From Caulobacter segnis (lineage in GTDB: Bacteria > Pseudomonadota > Alphaproteobacteria > Caulobacterales > Caulobacteraceae), in the NCBI RefSeq assembly GCF_029543125.1, contig NZ_JARQWW010000002.1, positions 62,001 through 126,000 on the forward strand: 64,000 bases of DNA, written 5' to 3'. A model generated the notes under the pieces. The model saw only the letters and a program-made list of their open reading frames with translations, was not told the origin of the DNA and did not search any database. Below, one piece after another: positions 1 through 9,469 of the stretch; within the stretch, counting starts at the first letter, position 1; each line of letters begins with the position of its first letter. The position numbers and the translations under genes were made by a program.

Positions 1-211
1 CGGAGCCGATCGCCTCGACCACCCCGGCGCTCTCATGGCCCAGCACCGCCGGCAGCGGGTGGGTGTAGGAGCCCTCCACGAAATGCAGGTCTGAGTGGCA
101 GACCCCGGCGGCGACGGTGCGGATCAGCACTTCGTGCGGGCCCGGCTTGCCGATGGCGACCTGTTCGATGGAGAGCGGCTTGCCCACCTCCCGCAGAACC
201 GCAGCCTTCAT
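1..211 (-). CDS. Zinc-dependent alcohol dehydrogenase (N-terminal part, cut by window edge)
   Basis: The reading frame begins with ATG at 211 and runs off the left edge, so only the first 70 residues are visible. They match the GroES-like N-terminal domain of medium-chain zinc alcohol dehydrogenases. The catalytic-zinc cysteine is in GVCHSD (Cys38) and the following GHE motif is at 58-60. The protein would oxidise an alcohol or a thiol adduct with NAD(P); the substrate cannot be told from this fragment. Confidence 0.85.
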   Translation of the reverse strand, partial: MKAAVLREVGKPLSIEQVAIGKPGPHEVLIRTVAAGVCHSDLHFVEGSYTHPLPAVLGHESAGVVEAIGS

Positions 212-285
212 ACGCGTCTCCCTTTGTCTGAGAGGCACGTTATCGCCCTCCCCCTCCGTAGGGGAAGACGAAATTCAAACGATTG

Positions 286-759
286 TTAGGCCGCGGCCGC
301 CAGGCCCTGCGGCAGCAGGGTGTCGGGCGTCAGAAGAATGATCATCTTGTCCCCGGCCTTGATCACGCCAGAGACCACGCCGTCGGAGGCGTACTCGCTG
401 AACGCCGGCGGCGGGGTCAGATCGCCCGGCGCGACGGTGTAGGTGTCGCACACCGCATCGACCATCAGGCCGGCGCATTCGCCGCGTACCTCGATGACCA
501 CGATTACAGGGCGAGCGGCGGGATCGAGGCCCGCGAAGCCCAGGCGGGCGCGCAGGTCGATCACCGGCATCACGGTGCCGCGCAGGTTGATGACGCCGGT
601 CACGTAGGGCGGCGAGTCCGGCATCGGGGTCGGTTCGGTGAAGCCGCGCAGTTCGCGCACGGCGCCGACGTCCAGACAGAATTCCTGGCCCGCGACCTCG
701 AACGAGATGACCTGGCGGTCGTCGCCGCCAGCCAGCAGAGCCGTCAATGCTTGCGCCAT
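286..759 (-). CDS. CheW-like chemotaxis coupling protein
   Basis: This is a 157-residue protein consisting of one CheW domain from about residue 15 to 150. Visible family features are the start of the domain at VISFEVAGQEFCLDV, the central VTGVINLRGTVMPVIDLR segment and the closing GDKMIILL strand. CheW proteins link methyl-accepting receptors to the CheA kinase at the membrane. No cheA, receptor or cheY gene lies nearby, so this is an orphan copy. The gene is divergent from ptsP across a 170-base gap. Confidence 0.85.
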   Translation of the reverse strand: MAQALTALLAGGDDRQVISFEVAGQEFCLDVGAVRELRGFTEPTPMPDSPPYVTGVINLRGTVMPVIDLRARLGFAGLDPAARPVIVVIEVRGECAGLMVDAVCDTYTVAPGDLTPPPAFSEYASDGVVSGVIKAGDKMIILLTPDTLLPQGLAAAA

Positions 760-929
760 GGGGGTTCTCCCTCAACCGCGGCGTGGGCGGCCGCGTTCAG
801 CAGCCGAGACCCCCAGCATCCGCGAAGAAGGTGAAAAAAGCGGAGCCGAACAAGGTTTATATGGCGGCAAGGTTCGCAGGCTATAAATCTGGTATAGCCC
901 TAGGAGTACAGGCGAGAGGCGTTCAACTC

Positions 930-3194
930 ATGGCTGCATCCGGCTTGGCCGTTCGCGGACCCCGCAGCCTGCTTCGCCAGATCCGCGAAGCCTTGGCTGG
1001 CGGCGGACCTGCGCAGGCGCGACTGGATATGGTCGTGCGGATCATCGCTCTGTCGATGGTCGCGGAAGTGTGCTCGATCTACCTGCGCCGCGCCGGCGGC
1101 GACCTCGAGCTGTTCGCCACCGAAGGCCTGTCGCGCGACGCCGTTCACGTCACCCGACTGAAGACCGGCGAAGGCCTGGTGGGCGAGATCGTCCGCCTGG
1201 GCCGGCCGCTGAACCTGTCAGACGCGCCGAACCATCCGGCCTTCGCCTACCGCCCGGAAACCGGCGAAGACCCCTTCCATTCCTTCCTCGGCGTGCCCCT
1301 GCTGCGCGGCGGCCGCGCCATCGGCGTCCTGGTCGTCCAGAACCGCACGGAGCGGGTCTATGGCGAAGAGGAGGTCGAGGATCTCCAGATCATCGCCATG
1401 GTGCTGGCGGAGATGGTCTCCGGCGGCGGCCTGATCGACCAGGCCGAGCTGAAGGGCGTCGAAATCGCCCCTCACAAGCCGGAGCGGCTCAAGGGCGCCA
1501 AGTTCGCCGACGGCCTGGCCTATGGCGTGGCCGTGCTGCACGAGCCGCCGGTGGCCCCGGAACAGCTTCTGTCCGACGACGCCCTGGCCGAGGAGGCGCG
1601 CCTCAAATACGCGATCGAGGCGCTGCAGAGCCAGATCGACTCCATGCTCGACGGCCAGCACGGCCTGGTCGGCGCCTCTTACGAGGTTCTGGAGACCTAC
1701 CGCCTGTTCGCCCACGACCGCGGCTGGAACCGCAGCCTGGAGGAGGCGGTCCGCTCCGGCCTCACCGCCGAGGCGGCGGTGGAGCGCGTGCGCTCCGAGC
1801 ACCGCGCCCGCCTGGGCCAGGCCCGCGATCCCTATCTGCGCGAACGCCTGCACGACCTTGAGGATCTGAACGACCGTCTGCTGCGCCACTTGTCCGGCGA
1901 GGGGCACCACGCCCGCACCCTGCCGGACGACGCCATCCTGATCGCCCGGAATCTGGGCCCGGCCGACCTGCTGGAATACGACCGCACCAAGCTGAAGGGC
2001 CTGCTGCTGGAGGAGGGCTCCTCCGCCAGCCACGCCGCCATCGTCGCCCGCGCCCTGGACATTCCCTGCGTCGGCCGTCTGACCGACCTGCGCGACCGCG
2101 TCTCCGAGGGCGACCCCGTGGTGGTCGACGGCGAGACGGGCGAGGCCTTCCTCCGCCCCCGCCAGGACGTGGTCGCCGCCCTCAAGGCCCGGATCGAGGT
2201 CCGCAACAGCCGCCGCGCCGAGTTCGCCAAGCTGCGCGACACGCCGGCCTTCACCCGCGACGGCCACAAGGTCACCCTGCTGATGAACGCCGGCCTGGCG
2301 GTGGACCTGGACATCCTGCCGGAGACCGGGGCGGAGGGCATCGGCCTGTTCCGCACCGAGTTCCAGTTCATGGTGGCCGAGGAGATGCCCCGGCTGGAGG
2401 CGCAGACCGCCCTCTACGAGAAAGTGCTCGACGCCGCCGGCGGCATGCCTGTGACCTTCCGCACCCTCGACCTCGGCGGCGACAAGCTGGTGCCGTACAT
2501 GGAGCTGGAGCGGGAGGAGAATCCCGCCCTCGGCTGGCGCGCCGTGCGCATGGGCCTGGACCGCCCGGCCCTGCTGCGCATGCAGATCCGCGCCCTGATC
2601 AAGGCCGCCCGCGGCCGCGAGCTGCGCATCATGTTCCCCCTGGTGGCCAGCGTGGACGAGTTCCGCGCCGCCCGCGTCTTCGTCGACCAGGAGATCGCCT
2701 GGGCCCAGCGCCGCGGCCGTCCCGCGCCTGCGCGCCTGGACGTGGGCGCCATGATCGAGGCACCGTCCCTGCTGTGGCACCTGGACGCCCTGCTGCCGAT
2801 GACCGACTTCGTCTCGGTGGGGACCAACGACCTGATGCAGTACCTGTTCGCCGCCGACCGGGGGAACCCGCAGGTGGCCGACCGCTACGACTTCCTGTCG
2901 CCGCCGGCCCTGCGCGCCCTCAAGACGATCCAGCAGGCCTGCGCCGATACCGGCACCTCGGTGTCGATCTGCGGGGAGATGGCGGGCCGTCCGCTGGAGG
3001 CCTTCGCCCTCACCGCCCTGGGCTTCGACCGACTCAGCATGCCCCCCGCCGGCATCGGTCCGGTGAAGCAGATGGTGCTGTCCTGCGACCGCGAAGCGGC
3101 CAAGCGTGGGGTGGAAGCCCTCATCCGCAGCGGAGCGGGTTCGATCCGGGGCGAAATCGAGACCTTGGCGCGCAAACTTTATGTCGCAGTTTGA
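930..3194 (+). CDS. ptsP: Phosphoenolpyruvate-protein phosphotransferase PtsP (enzyme I of the nitrogen PTS)
   Basis: The protein has 754 residues from ATG 930; an open frame continues upstream to 747, but this ATG follows a GAGAGG ribosome site and begins the conserved part. Order of domains: GAF sensor (about 20-165), PEP-utiliser N-terminal region (about 180-305), the phosphohistidine swivel domain with GSSASHAAIVAR (His368), and the PEP-binding TIM barrel with Cys681 in SICGEMAGRP. It autophosphorylates with PEP and passes phosphate to NPr in the regulatory PTS. The GAF domain is expected to sense a nitrogen signal such as glutamine, as in relatives. It stands first in a run with the RodZ-like gene, ispG and prfA. 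Confidence 0.93.
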   Translation: MAASGLAVRGPRSLLRQIREALAGGGPAQARLDMVVRIIALSMVAEVCSIYLRRAGGDLELFATEGLSRDAVHVTRLKTGEGLVGEIVRLGRPLNLSDAPNHPAFAYRPETGEDPFHSFLGVPLLRGGRAIGVLVVQNRTERVYGEEEVEDLQIIAMVLAEMVSGGGLIDQAELKGVEIAPHKPERLKGAKFADGLAYGVAVLHEPPVAPEQLLSDDALAEEARLKYAIEALQSQIDSMLDGQHGLVGASYEVLETYRLFAHDRGWNRSLEEAVRSGLTAEAAVERVRSEHRARLGQARDPYLRERLHDLEDLNDRLLRHLSGEGHHARTLPDDAILIARNLGPADLLEYDRTKLKGLLLEEGSSASHAAIVARALDIPCVGRLTDLRDRVSEGDPVVVDGETGEAFLRPRQDVVAALKARIEVRNSRRAEFAKLRDTPAFTRDGHKVTLLMNAGLAVDLDILPETGAEGIGLFRTEFQFMVAEEMPRLEAQTALYEKVLDAAGGMPVTFRTLDLGGDKLVPYMELEREENPALGWRAVRMGLDRPALLRMQIRALIKAARGRELRIMFPLVASVDEFRAARVFVDQEIAWAQRRGRPAPARLDVGAMIEAPSLLWHLDALLPMTDFVSVGTNDLMQYLFAADRGNPQVADRYDFLSPPALRALKTIQQACADTGTSVSICGEMAGRPLEAFALTALGFDRLSMPPAGIGPVKQMVLSCDREAAKRGVEALIRSGAGSIRGEIETLARKLYVAV

Positions 3195-3308
3195 ATGCGT
3201 TGGCGCTGTCACATCTTCTTGCTATCGAGAAAGAATAGTTAACCCATTTCGTGCCAAGGATTGTGCGGGCGTCGCCTGCACGTGCGGCGCGAACACAGGA
3301 CACGGGGC

Positions 3309-4307
3309 ATGCCGCTGGACATGGGCGGGGTCACGCAGCTGAAGTTTCCTGACGAGGGGTCCGAGGTGGACCAGCCCTCCGCTCCTTCCTTGACGACCGG
3401 TGAGCACGTCGGCGCGGCTTTGAAAGCCGTCCGCGAGCACCTGGGCCTGTCTCTCGAAGAGGTCGCCGAGACGACCCGCGTCCGCCGGACCTATCTGGCG
3501 GCCATCGAGGACATGCGCCTCGACACCCTGCCGTCACGTCCCTTCGCCGTCGGTTATGTGCGCGCCTACGCCAAGGCCCTCAACCTTGACGGTGAGGCCG
3601 CGGTCAACCGTTTCAAGATCGACAGCCCCGATCCCGAGCAGGTCCTGCGCGGCCCGGTCGGTGTCGAGAAGAAGACCGATCCCCGTTTCGCCATGGCCGC
3701 CGTGGCCGGCGTGGTGATCCTCGCCGCCATTCTCGCCTGGAACGTCGCCCGTCGGGTGATGGAGCCCGCGCCGCAGCAGGCCGAGGCGGGCATCCAGTCC
3801 GCGCCGGTCGCGCCGCCGGTTCCCACCACCAATTCCGGCGCCGTCTCGCTTGGCGCGCCCCTGCCGGCGCCGGTCGAGTCGACCACGCCGAAGCCCTACG
3901 TCACCCCGGGTCTTGAGGACTCGGTCGCCTCCGGCGGTTCGGCCGACGCCGCCATCGCCGTGGCCAAGGCCCGCGCCGCCGCCAAGGCCGCCGAAGCCGC
4001 GACTCCGGACGAAAGCATTGTCCTGGGCTCGCCCTTCAAGGCCAACGGCGCCGTCATGGGCGCCAATCCGGAAGAGTCCCTCGTCACCCTCCAGGCCCGC
4101 AAGAACGGCGCCCTGGTGGTGCGCAGCGGCGACGGCCAGGTCTATTTCGCCCGCCAGCTCAACGCCGGCGAGGCGTACCGCGTCCCTGCCGCCAAGGGCC
4201 TGGTGGCGGACGTCTCCGACCCCGCCGCCTTCGAGGTGTTCGTGGCCGGCGCGTCCAAGGGCGTCCTGCCCGCCGCCCAGACCTCTATCGGCAAGCTGGT
4301 CGACTAA
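3309..4307 (+). CDS. RodZ-like helix-turn-helix membrane protein with DUF4115 domain
   Basis: The protein has 332 residues from ATG 3309, chosen because it starts just before the conserved part; an in-frame start at 3261 is possible. A cytoplasmic HTH_25 domain (about 35-105, with LGLSLEEVAETTRVRRTYL) is followed by one membrane span (AVAGVVILAAILAWNV, about 138-154), a Pro/Ala-rich linker and a C-terminal DUF4115 beta domain (about 255-330). This is the architecture of RodZ, which couples MreB to the wall elongation machinery. It lies directly before ispG, a neighbourhood also common in other proteobacteria. Whether it is the functional RodZ here is inferred. Confidence 0.8.
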   Translation: MPLDMGGVTQLKFPDEGSEVDQPSAPSLTTGEHVGAALKAVREHLGLSLEEVAETTRVRRTYLAAIEDMRLDTLPSRPFAVGYVRAYAKALNLDGEAAVNRFKIDSPDPEQVLRGPVGVEKKTDPRFAMAAVAGVVILAAILAWNVARRVMEPAPQQAEAGIQSAPVAPPVPTTNSGAVSLGAPLPAPVESTTPKPYVTPGLEDSVASGGSADAAIAVAKARAAAKAAEAATPDESIVLGSPFKANGAVMGANPEESLVTLQARKNGALVVRSGDGQVYFARQLNAGEAYRVPAAKGLVADVSDPAAFEVFVAGASKGVLPAAQTSIGKLVD

Positions 4308-4370
4308 ACCCGCCCTGCGGCCGACTGCGGTCTTCTTCTCGTCGCTTCAAAGGCCTATGTTCCGCGCGAC

Positions 4371-5513
4371 ATGAGCGTCCAGGACCACACCCACGTCCGC
4401 CCCTGGCGGATGATCGACCGCCGCAAGAGTCGCAAGATCCGCGTCGGCTCCGTCGAGGTCGGCGGCGATGCGCCGATCAGCGTCCAGTCGATGACCAACA
4501 CCGTGACCGCCGACGCGGCCGCGACCATCGACCAGATCCGTCAGTTGGAGGAGGCCGGCGCCGACATCGTCCGCGTCTCCTGCCCCGACGTGGAGTCCAC
4601 CGAGGCGTTCAAGATCATCGCCAAGGCGGCGAAGGTCCCGCTCGTGGCCGACATCCACTTCCACTACAAGCGCGGCATCGAGGCGGCCCAGGCGGGCGCC
4701 GCCTGCCTGCGCATCAACCCGGGCAACATCGGCAGCCCCGACCGCGTCCGCGAAGTCGTCCAGGCGGCCAAGGACCACGGCTGCTCGATCCGCATCGGCG
4801 TCAACGCCGGCTCGCTGGAGCGCGAGCTGCTGGAGCGCTATGGCGAGCCCTGCCCCGAAGCCATGGTCGAGAGCGCCCTGAACCACGCGCGCATCCTGCA
4901 GGATCATGACTTCCACGAGTTCAAGATCTCGGTGAAGGCCTCCGACCCGTTCCTGACGGTGGCCGCCTATCAGCAACTGGCCGAGGCCATCGACTGCCCC
5001 CTGCACCTGGGCGTGACCGAGGCCGGCGCCCTGCGCACCGGCACGGTGAAAAGCGCCATCGGCATGGGCTCCATGCTGTGGGCCGGCATCGGCGACACCA
5101 TCCGCGTCAGCCTCGCCGCCGATCCGGTGGAAGAGGTGAAGGTCGGCTTCGACATCCTCAAGTCGCTGGGCCTGCGCCACCGCGGCGTGAACATCATCGC
5201 CTGCCCGTCCTGCGCCCGTCAGGGCTTCAACGTCATCAAGACGGTGGAGGCTCTGGAAGAGCGCCTGGCGCACATCTCCACGCCCCTGTCCCTGTCGATC
5301 ATCGGCTGCGTCGTGAACGGTCCGGGTGAAGCCCTGATGACCGACATCGGCTTCACCGGCGGCGGCGCGGGCGCCGGCATGATCTACATGGCCGGCAAGC
5401 CTGATCATAAGCAGTCCAACGACGGCATGATCGACCACATCGTCGAGCTCGTGGAAAAGCGCGCCGCCGAGATCGAGGCCGCCAAGGCCGCCACCGCCGT
5501 CGCGGCCGAATAG
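4371..5513 (+). CDS. ispG: 4-hydroxy-3-methylbut-2-enyl diphosphate synthase (flavodoxin)
   Basis: This 380-residue protein is IspG (GcpE), which makes HMBPP from MEcPP in the non-mevalonate isoprenoid pathway using a 4Fe-4S cluster. The cluster ligands are visible: Cys278 and Cys281 in CPSCARQ, Cys313 in GCVVNGPGE, and Glu320 in the same motif. The N-terminal TIM barrel begins at about residue 16 with [10 protein letters not shown]. It sits 63 bases after the RodZ-like gene and 36 bases before prfA, suggesting co-transcription. Length is normal for the short bacterial form. Confidence 0.97.
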   Translation: MSVQDHTHVRPWRMIDRRKSRKIRVGSVEVGGDAPISVQSMTNTVTADAAATIDQIRQLEEAGADIVRVSCPDVESTEAFKIIAKAAKVPLVADIHFHYKRGIEAAQAGAACLRINPGNIGSPDRVREVVQAAKDHGCSIRIGVNAGSLERELLERYGEPCPEAMVESALNHARILQDHDFHEFKISVKASDPFLTVAAYQQLAEAIDCPLHLGVTEAGALRTGTVKSAIGMGSMLWAGIGDTIRVSLAADPVEEVKVGFDILKSLGLRHRGVNIIACPSCARQGFNVIKTVEALEERLAHISTPLSLSIIGCVVNGPGEALMTDIGFTGGGAGAGMIYMAGKPDHKQSNDGMIDHIVELVEKRAAEIEAAKAATAVAAE

Positions 5514-5549
5514 GTTGCGTCTCGGGCTGCGCGCCCTTAGTGACCCGCC

Positions 5550-6626
5550 ATGCGTCTGCCCCAAGCCCGTCTCGATCAGGTTCTTGACCGTTTCCGCGAA
5601 GTCGAAGCCCGCATGGGCGCGGCCACGGACGGCGGCGAGATCGTCAAACTCTCCAAGGAGCACGCCGAGCTGAAGCCTGTGGCCGAGGCGGTGGAAGCCC
5701 TGGCCAAGGCCGAGGCCGAGCGCGGCGACCTGGAGGAGATGCTGAAGTCCGGCGACGCCGACATGGCCGCCCTGGCCCGCGACGAGCTGGAGGCCCTGGA
5801 CGCGCGACTGCCTGACATGCAGCGCGACCTGGCCCTGATGCTGGCCCCCAAGGACAAGGACGAGAACGCGTCCGCCATCTTGGAAGTGCGCGCCGGCACC
5901 GGCGGAGACGAGGCGGCCCTGTTCGCCGGCGACCTGTTCCGCATGTACCAACGCTACGCCTCTCTCCAGGGCTGGCGGGTGGAGATCGACAGCGTCTCCG
6001 AAGGCGAAATGGGCGGCTACAAGGAAATCATCGCCTCGGTCACCGGCGACGGCGTGTTCGGCCGCTGGAAGTTCGAAAGCGGCGTCCACCGCGTGCAGCG
6101 CGTGCCCGCCACCGAGGCCCAGGGCCGCATCCACACCAGCGCCGCCACCGTCGCCGTCCTGCCCGAGGCCGAGGACGTGGAGATCGAGATCAACGAAAGC
6201 GACCTGCGGATCGACACCTACCGCTCGTCGGGCGCCGGCGGCCAGCACGTCAACAAGACCGACTCGGCCGTGCGCATCACCCACCTTCCCACCGGCGTGG
6301 TGGTGACCTCCTCCGAGAAGTCGCAGCACCAGAACCGCGCCCGGGCCATGAAGAACCTGAAGGCCCGCCTGTACGACATGCAGCGCGAGGCGCTGGACAC
6401 CGCCCGCTCCGACGCCCGCAAGAGCCAGGTGGGCAGCGGCGACCGGTCGGAGCGCATCCGCACCTACAACTTCCCGCAGGGCCGGGTGACCGACCACCGC
6501 ATCAACCTGACGCTCTACAACCTGGCGCGGGTGATCGAGGGCGACGCCCTGGACGACATCATCAAGCCCCTGATCGCCGAGGATCAGGCCGCGAGATTGG
6601 CGAGCCTGGAAGACAGCTTCGGCTGA
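5550..6626 (+). CDS. prfA: Peptide chain release factor 1
   Basis: The 358-residue protein is RF1, which recognises UAA and UAG stop codons and releases the nascent peptide. The peptidyl-hydrolysis motif GGQ is at residues 230-232 inside [15 protein letters not shown]. The stop-recognition loop carries the RF1-type PAT tripeptide in [12 protein letters not shown]. Its usual partner prmC, which methylates the GGQ glutamine, is not adjacent here but lies 3.3 kb downstream after four unrelated genes. Confidence 0.98.
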   Translation: MRLPQARLDQVLDRFREVEARMGAATDGGEIVKLSKEHAELKPVAEAVEALAKAEAERGDLEEMLKSGDADMAALARDELEALDARLPDMQRDLALMLAPKDKDENASAILEVRAGTGGDEAALFAGDLFRMYQRYASLQGWRVEIDSVSEGEMGGYKEIIASVTGDGVFGRWKFESGVHRVQRVPATEAQGRIHTSAATVAVLPEAEDVEIEINESDLRIDTYRSSGAGGQHVNKTDSAVRITHLPTGVVVTSSEKSQHQNRARAMKNLKARLYDMQREALDTARSDARKSQVGSGDRSERIRTYNFPQGRVTDHRINLTLYNLARVIEGDALDDIIKPLIAEDQAARLASLEDSFG

Positions 6627-6650
6627 TCTGATCCGCTCGCTCAATCAGCT

Positions 6651-6787
6651 CCGTCATCCTAGGCCTTGTGCCTAGGCCCCAGAGACTCCGCGTCGAACGA
6701 AGGCCCGTTGCGGCGACCACCGCACCGCTCCCCTTCCGAGCCTCTGCCGTTTCTGGGTCCTCGCCACATGGCGAGGAAGACGGATGA
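6651..6787. repeat. Palindromic intergenic repeat, TTGTG/CACAA family, copy A
   Basis: The element starts with a hairpin CCTAGG-CCTTGTG-CCTAGG and ends with a second one, CTCGCC-ACAT-GGCGAG. The segments inside these (CCCAGAGACTC and GTTTCTGGGTCC) are also partly complementary, so the unit can fold as a nested cruciform. Outer ends read CCGTCATCCT and AGGAAGACGG. Copies B, C and D are at 13005, 23813 and 62840. This copy sits exactly at the junction between prfA and the inserted four-gene block. Confidence 0.85.
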
Positions 6788-6794
6788 GTCCGAT

Positions 6795-7973
6795 CTACCG
6801 CCGCCGCACCCGCGTCCAGGCCCCTCCCGCGATGCGGCGGGCGCGCTGGGCCTCCTTCTTGATCGAGGCCAGCGGGTGGAAGGCAAGGCCCACGGAATCC
6901 GCCATGGCCGCCCCGCGCTCGCCCATGGGCCGCTCCGGCCCCGTGGTGGAGTCGATGGCGGTCTGGTGTTCGATCTCGGCGTTCAGTTCCGCGCCCAGCA
7001 GCACGGCCATCACCGAAAACCAAACCCAGACCATGAAGGCGATCACCGCCCCCAGCGGGCCGTAGGTGGCGTCATAGTGGGCCATGGTGTTCACGTACCA
7101 GGAGAAGCCCAAGGACCCCGCCAGCCAGAACAGCGCCGCGAAGGCCGCTCCGATGATCACCCAGCGCCAGCGCGCCCGCGCCCGGCACGGGGCGTAGCGG
7201 TACAGCACCGCGAAGGCGAAGGCCGCCAGGGCCAGCACCGCCACCCAGCGCAGGGGTATCCACCACAGCTCCGCCCGGCTGAAGCCGATCCATTCCAAGG
7301 CCAGGGGCGCGGCCACCAGCACCGCCGTCGCCACCACCAGAACGCCCAGGGCCGCCACGGTGAAGCCGTAGCTCATCAGGCTGACCACCGCGAAATTGCG
7401 CTTCTCCGTCTCGTCATAGGCGACGTTCAGGCCGTTGAAGAGCGCCCGCATCCCGGCGTTGGCGCTCCACGCCGACAGCAGCAGGGAGACGATCAGGGCC
7501 ACCCCCAGCTTCTCCTGCTGCTGGCTGGCCAGGCGCAGCATCTGCTCGCCGACGATCTGGACCACGCTGGCGGGAAAGATCACCGCCATGTCCTGAAGCT
7601 GCTTCTGGACCGTCGCCACGTCGGCGAACAGGCCATAGACCGAGACGAACACGCCGATGGCCGGAAAGATCGCCAGCAGGGCGTAGAAGGTCACGCCCCC
7701 CGCCACCGCCGGCAGGCCGTCGGCGTTGATCTCCATGATCGTGCGCCACAGGATGTCGCGCCAGCCCAGCAGCGGAATGTGATGCGGCCGCAAGGCCGCC
7801 CGTCCCCGGCGCGGCTCCTGGGTGTCGAAGTCGTGCGGCGGCATCACCCGCTGCTCGCTCAGGCCGGGCACCGGCTCCTCGGCCGCCACGGCCTTGTCCT
7901 TGCGCGGCCACAGGACCGCGACGGCCAGCAGACCGGCCCACGGGATCAGATTGGCGACGCGCTTGCGGTCCAT
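6795..7973 (-). CDS. YihY/BrkB family inner-membrane protein
   Basis: This 392-residue protein has the YihY/BrkB (formerly called ribonuclease BN) domain from about residue 65 to 345. It shows several strongly hydrophobic spans and the family segments ADGLPAVAGGVTFYALLAIFP and YGPLGAVIAFMVWVWFS followed by LGAELNAEIE. Members are membrane proteins of unclear transport or envelope function; the RNase BN name was an early misassignment. An Arg-rich tail ends the protein. It is convergent with prfA across repeat copy A and divergent from the MOSC gene. Confidence 0.85.
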   Translation of the reverse strand: MDRKRVANLIPWAGLLAVAVLWPRKDKAVAAEEPVPGLSEQRVMPPHDFDTQEPRRGRAALRPHHIPLLGWRDILWRTIMEINADGLPAVAGGVTFYALLAIFPAIGVFVSVYGLFADVATVQKQLQDMAVIFPASVVQIVGEQMLRLASQQQEKLGVALIVSLLLSAWSANAGMRALFNGLNVAYDETEKRNFAVVSLMSYGFTVAALGVLVVATAVLVAAPLALEWIGFSRAELWWIPLRWVAVLALAAFAFAVLYRYAPCRARARWRWVIIGAAFAALFWLAGSLGFSWYVNTMAHYDATYGPLGAVIAFMVWVWFSVMAVLLGAELNAEIEHQTAIDSTTGPERPMGERGAAMADSVGLAFHPLASIKKEAQRARRIAGGAWTRVRRR

Positions 7974-8055
7974 GAAGCCTCCGGCTGGTCAAACACCCGC
8001 CAAGCCTCGCCGTTCCGCTTGCGCTGCGACGCCGTTGGGGGCAGTGACGCGCGCA

Positions 8056-8808
8056 ATGGCCCGCATCACGTCGCTATATCGCCACCCGGTCAAAGGCTTC
8101 ACGCCCGAGCGGCTGGACTCCGTGACCCTGCGGGCGGGCGAGCACTTTCCCTGCGACCGCCTCTATGCGGTGGAGGACGGGCCCAGCGGCTTCGATCCCG
8201 ACGCCCCCGCCCACCTGTCGAAGATGAAGTTCACGGTGCTGGCCAAGATTCCCGCCGTGGCCGGCGCCCACACCGCCTATGACGAGGCCACCGCCACCCT
8301 GCGCGCCCGCGCCGACGGCGCGCCGGACTTCGAGGGCCGCCTGTCGCAGACCGCCGGCCGCGAGGCCTTCGCCGCCTGGCTGGCCGAGGTGCTGAAGGAC
8401 GATATCCAGGGGCCGCTGCGGGTGCTGGAAGGCCCCGGCCAGCACCGCTTCATGGACAGCAAGTCCGGCTTCGTCTCGATCATCAACCTGGCCAGCGTCC
8501 GCGACCTGGCGGAGAAGATCGGCCGCCCCGTCGATCCCCTGCGCTTCCGCGGCAACGTCTATGTCGAGGGCTGGGAGCCCTGGGTCGAGAACGGCTGGGC
8601 CGACCGAACCTTCACGCTCGGCGGGGCGACGGTCCAGGGCATCAAGCCCATCGTCCGCTGCGCCGCCACTCACGTGAACCCGACCACCGCAGAGCGCGAC
8701 ATGGACGTGGTGAAGGCCCTCTTCGACCACTACGGCCACATGCTGTGCGGGCTCTATGTGCGCGTGCTGGACGGCGGCGTGGTCGCCGAGGGCGACGAGA
8801 CGCACTGA
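8056..8808 (+). CDS. MOSC domain-containing protein
   Basis: The 250-residue product begins MARITSLYRHPVKGF, the start of a MOSC N-terminal beta-barrel domain, followed by the MOSC core. The frame is open further upstream to 7822, and a GTG at 8044 is possible, but the ATG at 8056 matches the family start. MOSC proteins bind molybdenum cofactor or move sulfur in enzymes such as mARC and YcbX. The usual catalytic MOSC cysteine may be the one in IVRCAATHVNP near residue 200. The substrate is unknown. Confidence 0.8.
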   Translation: MARITSLYRHPVKGFTPERLDSVTLRAGEHFPCDRLYAVEDGPSGFDPDAPAHLSKMKFTVLAKIPAVAGAHTAYDEATATLRARADGAPDFEGRLSQTAGREAFAAWLAEVLKDDIQGPLRVLEGPGQHRFMDSKSGFVSIINLASVRDLAEKIGRPVDPLRFRGNVYVEGWEPWVENGWADRTFTLGGATVQGIKPIVRCAATHVNPTTAERDMDVVKALFDHYGHMLCGLYVRVLDGGVVAEGDETH

Positions 8809-8810
8809 CC

Positions 8811-8862
8811 TCCCCTCTCTCCACGCGTGGGGAGAGGGTAAGGGTGAGGGGTTAGGGGAGGC
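8811..8862. repeat. Intergenic hairpin repeat between convergent MOSC and ohrR genes
   Basis: The stretch contains a stem CTCTCC-ACGCGT-GGGGAGAG followed by GGTAAGGGTGAGGGG. It resembles the CT/GA-rich intergenic repeats elsewhere in the window and lies between two convergent stop codons, where it could stop transcription from either side. Confidence 0.55.
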
Positions 8863-8868
8863 TGAACA

Positions 8869-9318
8869 CTACCCCGCGTTCGCCGCCTCCAGCCGCGCCC
8901 GCAGCTTCGCCACCTCGGCGCGCAGCGTCACCACCGTGTCCAGGTCCCCGCCCATGGCGCACAGCAGGGCGGGCGGCACGGCCTTGGCCTTTTCCTTCAG
9001 TGCCTCGCCCGCGTCCGTCAGGGCGATGCGCACCACGCGCTCGTCCTCCGGGCTGCGGGTGCGGCTGATCAGGCCCGCCGTCTCCATGCGTTTCAGCAGC
9101 GGGGTCAGGGTGCTGGACTCCAGCCCCACCCGCTCGCCGATGCCGCCCACGGTCTGGGTCCCGTCCTCCCACAACACCAGCAGCACAAGGTACTGCGGAT
9201 AGGTCAGGCCCAGCGGCTCCAGCAGCGGCTTGTAAGCCCGGTTCAGGGCGTGGACCGTCGAGTACAGCGCGAAGCACAGCTGATCGTCGAGGCGCAGGAG
9301 GTCGGGCGTCTGGCTCAT
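8869..9318 (-). CDS. ohrR: Organic-peroxide-sensing MarR-family repressor OhrR
   Basis: The 149-residue protein is a MarR-type winged helix regulator. The sensing cysteine of OhrR is in the conserved LDDQLCFALYS segment (Cys15), and the recognition-helix region is RVGLESSTLTPLLKRMETAG, with a wing containing RSPEDERVVRI. Oxidation of the cysteine by organic hydroperoxides releases the repressor from DNA. The gene is divergent from ohr across 151 bases that hold a matching inverted repeat. Confidence 0.92.
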   Translation of the reverse strand: MSQTPDLLRLDDQLCFALYSTVHALNRAYKPLLEPLGLTYPQYLVLLVLWEDGTQTVGGIGERVGLESSTLTPLLKRMETAGLISRTRSPEDERVVRIALTDAGEALKEKAKAVPPALLCAMGGDLDTVVTLRAEVAKLRARLEAANAG

Positions 9319-9395
9319 GGGGTTGATATAGGCCCGAAAAGGTCGCGCACAAAATATTCGCTCGAACCCCTTGCATCAGACGACGGAAAGACATT

Positions 9396-9413
9396 TATAT
9401 CGTCCACGATTTA
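9396..9413. promoter_or_regulatory. Probable OhrR operator in the ohrR/ohr intergenic region
   Basis: An 18-base inverted repeat, TATATCGT-CC-ACGATTTA, matches at 7 of 8 pairs. It lies 56 bases before the ohr start and 77 bases from the ohrR start, in an AT-rich stretch suited to a shared promoter. OhrR family repressors bind comparable inverted repeats and control both genes. Assignment is by position and symmetry only. Confidence 0.6.
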
Positions 9414-9469
9414 ATCGAGAGCAAAGACGAGACGCCGTGTCCCGCCCGCCCTCGAAATGGGAGACGATC

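Noticed and set aside
1218..3212. A 664-residue minus-strand open frame opposite ptsP
   Set aside because: Composition is that of an antisense high-GC frame and ptsP on the other strand is unambiguous.
4347..6644. A 765-residue minus-strand open frame opposite ispG and prfA
   Set aside because: It is a shadow frame from high-GC codon bias: Val/Gly/His/Ala-rich, no recognisable domain, and opposite to two certain genes.
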